A DNA stretch of 42,344 nucleotides from DASXBJ01 sp036491755 (lineage in GTDB: Bacteria; Chloroflexota; Dormibacteria; Dormibacterales; Dormibacteraceae): assembly GCA_036491755.1 (NCBI GenBank), contig DASXBJ010000130.1:1-42344 (forward strand), in the 5' to 3' direction. Below, in pieces: positions 39,848-42,344 of the stretch. Under the pieces are notes generated by a model, which had not been told where the DNA came from, did no database searches, and was given only the letters and a program-made list of their open reading frames with translations. The position numbers and the translations under genes were made by a program. Each line of letters opens with the position of its first letter. Position 1 is the first letter of the stretch.

Positions 39848-40740
39848 ATGTGGGCGATGTCTCGCAGGGGCGCGTGGGGCCCATAGCGCGGCGCGCCGAT
39901 GCCCGCCAGGGTGATCAGACGGATCACGCGAGCGCGATGTCCGCGGTAGGGGTCGAGCAGCTCCAGCATCCGCTCATCGGTCGAGCGCGGCGTGCCCTCC
40001 AGCGCGAACCCGATGGCGTGCGGCAGGTGGTAGTCGCCAACCGGGACTGAGTCCGCGTCGCCGAGGGCGACCAGGGCAACTTTGGCGGCCGTCCAGGGCC
40101 CGATGCCGGGGAACGCCTCCATTCGCCAGTAGGCGGCGGCACGATTCATGCCCACGATCTCCTCCAGGCGCTTGACGCTCCTGGCGGCGCGGATGATGAC
40201 CTGCGCCCGGCGGCGCTCAATCCCGAAACGGTGATACGACCAGTAGGGCATGCTCGCGAGAACATCCGGTGGCGGTGGCAGGCGCATGACCATCGGGCCG
40301 GGCGCAGGCTCGCCGAGGGCGGTGACCAGGCCGCGGTACGAGGCGTGGGCTTCGATGGTGGTCACCAGCTGGCCGAGGATCACCGGCAGAGCCGCTTCGA
40401 ACACCCTGTCGGTGCGGAGCACGCGCAGGCCGATGTGGGAGCGGTGCAGGCGCCGGAGCAGCGGATGGTCCGGCCGGAACCCGCTGTCATCGTCCGCCTG
40501 GCCGCACAGGAGCGGCGCCCGCTCGACCGCCCATTCCGCGCCCTGACCCCACGCCTCCGCCGCAACCGCACGCCCATCGTGCTTGAGGTGAATGGTCGCC
40601 GGCCCGAGCGGGGTGCGCGCCGCCCTCCACGCTTCGGCCGGGTCGGCGCGCAGCCACGGTCCAAAGCCGATGGGGCCAAGAGTCAGCGACAGGTTCAGGG
40701 GGCGGTCAAGCTCGAATCTCGACTGCGCGTCGGGGCGCAT
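39844..40740 (-). CDS. AlkA-like DNA-3-methyladenine glycosylase II
   Basis: A 298-residue protein. Residues 1-110 form an AlkA-N-like beta domain. Then come VFEAALPVILGQLVTTIEAH, the helix-hairpin-helix EAFPGIGPWTAAKVALVAL, and the catalytic aspartate in DADSVPVGDYHLPHAIGFAL, followed by DPYRGHRARVIRLITLAG. All expected residues are present, so it should remove alkylated purines, leaving abasic sites for endonuclease IV. It is the third HhH-GPD glycosylase in the window and clearly distinct from the other two. It converges with pepF with overlapping stops and lies 10 bases after the histidine kinase gene on the same strand. Confidence 0.88.
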   Translation of the reverse strand: MRPDAQSRFELDRPLNLSLTLGPIGFGPWLRADPAEAWRAARTPLGPATIHLKHDGRAVAAEAWGQGAEWAVERAPLLCGQADDDSGFRPDHPLLRRLHRSHIGLRVLRTDRVFEAALPVILGQLVTTIEAHASYRGLVTALGEPAPGPMVMRLPPPPDVLASMPYWSYHRFGIERRRAQVIIRAARSVKRLEEIVGMNRAAAYWRMEAFPGIGPWTAAKVALVALGDADSVPVGDYHLPHAIGFALEGTPRSTDERMLELLDPYRGHRARVIRLITLAGIGAPRYGPHAPLRDIAHI

Positions 40741-40750
40741 GCCGCTGAGA

Positions 40751-42344
40751 TTAGTTCGTCGCAGGCACCGTGAACTCGAAGGTCGAACCCTGGCCGACAG
40801 CGGACTGCACCGTCAGGTCGCCGTCGTGCATGCGCGCGATCTCTCTCGACAACCACAGGCCGAGGCCTGTGCCGTGGACGTGCTGCGTCGACTTGAGGCG
40901 GGCAAAGCGCGTGAACAGGTGGGCCTGGTTCTCAGGCGAAATGCCGCCGCCGTGGTCCGTCACGGCCACGACCCCAGAGCCTCCATCGCGGCGGACCGCG
41001 ACTTTGATCTCGGTGCCTGCAGGCGAATATTTGGAGGCGTTGGTCAGAAGGTTGCGGACAACGATCTGGAACCGATCGGGATCGACCTCCGCGTCCAGCC
41101 GGGCCTTGGGCAGGACGATGTTCAGGTCATGCCCGGTCACCAGCATCTTCACGCCCTCCGTGGCCGCTCGGACGAGATCCACTATGTCAAGGCGGCGCTT
41201 CTTCAGAGCCAGCCTGCCTTCCTCCAGACGCGAAGCCTCGACCATCTGCTCGAGCATCCAGTTCACCTCGTCGGACTTGGATATCAGTAGCGGAAGGACC
41301 GAACGCGCGCGGGCCGGAATATCGCCGAGGGAGCCTGCCTCGAGCATCGTCAGGTATCCCTTGATGACAGTCATCGGGCCCCGCAGCTCGTGCGAGGCGA
41401 CGCTCAAAAACTCGCTCTTGGCTCGTTCCAACGCCTGCACGCGCGCAGTCAGTGCCACCCGCTCGAGCCCCGCGCTGATGCTGCTCGCGTACTGCTGCAG
41501 CCGGTTCATCTCATCGTCGCCGAACAGTGGGGTGATGCGGCCAGTGGCGATGACGATCGCGCCACGGCCCTCCTGGAGGTCGAGAGGCAGGACCACGGTC
41601 GAGCCCTTTCGCAGCGGCGCGTGGCCGTCGCCCGAGCGGTACAGCTCGCGCATCTCGGGCGCTTCGATCTCCGCCTCTTCGGCGGATATCTGCCTTGATG
41701 CCAGGATCGAGCCATCAGGGTCGATGACGTATCCGGCGTCGCCGCCGACGAGCCGTGCGGCCCAGCCCAGCGCCCGCTGGGCGAGCGTCCTGCGGTCGGG
41801 GCTGTAGAGGAGCAGGTCATGGAGCGCTCGGCGGAACTGATCTTCTTCCGGTTGCCACCAAATCCGCCGCAACCACACGGGTGGGAAGAAGGCTACGTAG
41901 AGCACCGGAAGCGTCACGAGCGTGACAAGGTCGATCAACAGCGTGGCGGTCTGACCTCCGGCCACGCTGGTCAACGACCCCACGACGACGACGCCAAGCA
42001 GGCCGGCGGTGCCGAGGGCGAGGGCCCGCAAGCGGGCGCTCTCCACTGCGGGCGTGCCTCTCGAAGCCAGCCAGAACGTGGCCATCGGTTCCAGCAGGCA
42101 GGCGGCCCACACAGCCACGACCGCGACCACCACCGCGTTCTGCAGAGCCGTGTGAGCCTGCGCGGGGCTGGCCGGCAGCTGCGACGCGATAGCCACGATT
42201 CCAACTGTCACGATCGCGGCCCGGATCAGCAGGCGGACCGGGGGTCGGAGGGGTACGAAGGTGTCGCGGAACATGATGAGGCCGTAGCCGCTGGCCAGGA
42301 AGAGAACGGCCATCACGTCGACCACCAGGCGGGACCTTGCGTCG
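40751..42344 (-). CDS. Membrane sensor histidine kinase with GAF-like domain (5' end probably outside window)
   Basis: At least 524 residues. There are about five membrane helices in the first 175 (MAVLFLASGYGLIMF, LIRAAIVTVGIVAIASQLP, VVVAVVAVWAACLLEPMA, LGTAGLLGVVVVGSLTSVA, LIDLVTLVTLPVLYVAFFP). A GAF-like region follows (about 185-290). The kinase core has the H-box FLSVASHELRGPMTVIKGYL, N-box VVRNLLTNASKYSPAG, G1 VTDHGGGISPENQ, F-box LFTRFARLK and G2 HGTGLGLWLSREIARM, all intact. A GTG at 42325 and an ATG at 42313 could start it, but the frame stays open to the window edge and the protein seems to begin mid-domain. No response regulator is in view. Confidence 0.9.
   Translation of the reverse strand, partial: DARSRLVVDVMAVLFLASGYGLIMFRDTFVPLRPPVRLLIRAAIVTVGIVAIASQLPASPAQAHTALQNAVVVAVVAVWAACLLEPMATFWLASRGTPAVESARLRALALGTAGLLGVVVVGSLTSVAGGQTATLLIDLVTLVTLPVLYVAFFPPVWLRRIWWQPEEDQFRRALHDLLLYSPDRRTLAQRALGWAARLVGGDAGYVIDPDGSILASRQISAEEAEIEAPEMRELYRSGDGHAPLRKGSTVVLPLDLQEGRGAIVIATGRITPLFGDDEMNRLQQYASSISAGLERVALTARVQALERAKSEFLSVASHELRGPMTVIKGYLTMLEAGSLGDIPARARSVLPLLISKSDEVNWMLEQMVEASRLEEGRLALKKRRLDIVDLVRAATEGVKMLVTGHDLNIVLPKARLDAEVDPDRFQIVVRNLLTNASKYSPAGTEIKVAVRRDGGSGVVAVTDHGGGISPENQAHLFTRFARLKSTQHVHGTGLGLWLSREIARMHDGDLTVQSAVGQGSTFEFTVPATN

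Overview
This is a high-GC bacterial chromosomal window, densely packed with genes that often overlap by 1 to 8 bases (ATGA, GTGA, TAATG) and often start with GTG or TTG. It carries menaquinone genes, a molybdenum hydroxylase of the form II CO-dehydrogenase type, an F420-type luciferase-like oxidoreductase, 2-oxoacid:ferredoxin oxidoreductase and a three-gene proton-translocating transhydrogenase. Together these suggest an aerobic or facultative soil-type bacterium of the Actinomycetota, Chloroflexota or Dormibacterota. I cannot fix the phylum from the sequence alone. No tRNA, rRNA, CRISPR array, transposase or phage gene is visible.

Layout. 1-6.2 kb: an imperfect 158-bp tandem duplication, a DUF1801 protein, then menaquinone synthesis (menD; divergent menH; menB-menA followed by a coupled 77-codon ORF that may be a menC relic) and a MocA-type cytidylyltransferase with an extra N-terminal domain. 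6.2-8.9 kb: a 196-bp inverted-repeat element, endonuclease IV, a small protein divergent from a CGNR zinc-finger regulator, and a TMEM175-like channel. 8.8-16.4 kb: the cox cluster, with coxS-coxL-coxM, an intra-operon hairpin, coxD-coxE-xdhC/coxI, and coxG divergent. MocA, which makes the cytosine dinucleotide form of the cofactor, lies 2.6 kb beyond it. 16.4-24.9 kb: a hypothetical protein, a methyltransferase, a GHL10-type glycosidase, a membrane protein, an AlkA-like glycosylase, a cold-shock gene with a striking 5'-UTR hairpin, an EamA transporter, and a TetR regulator with three alpha/beta hydrolases, two of them clear paralogues.

24.9-31 kb: a TPP riboswitch controlling cytX-thiD (pyrimidine salvage for thiamine), a membrane protein, a tandem-GNAT protein, an LLM oxidoreductase, a PH-like membrane protein, and a 329-bp non-coding stretch with tandem covarying hairpins. 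31-36.8 kb: pntAA-pntAB-pntB diverging from korA-korB, a redox-balancing pair. 36.8-42.3 kb: a second AlkA-like glycosylase, an APH(3')-like kinase lacking about 40 residues, an M3 oligopeptidase, a third AlkA-like glycosylase, and a membrane histidine kinase running to the window edge.

How it fits together: MenD and KorAB need thiamine diphosphate, which the riboswitch-controlled salvage genes help supply. The cox enzyme needs MocA for its cofactor and could pass electrons to the menaquinone pool. Four base-excision repair genes (nfo and three HhH-GPD glycosylases) are scattered through the window. I see no unmistakable new multi-gene system. The most unusual signals are the cold-shock leader hairpin, the covarying hairpins downstream of pntB, the inverted-repeat element before nfo, the MocA N-terminal domain and the shortened APH.
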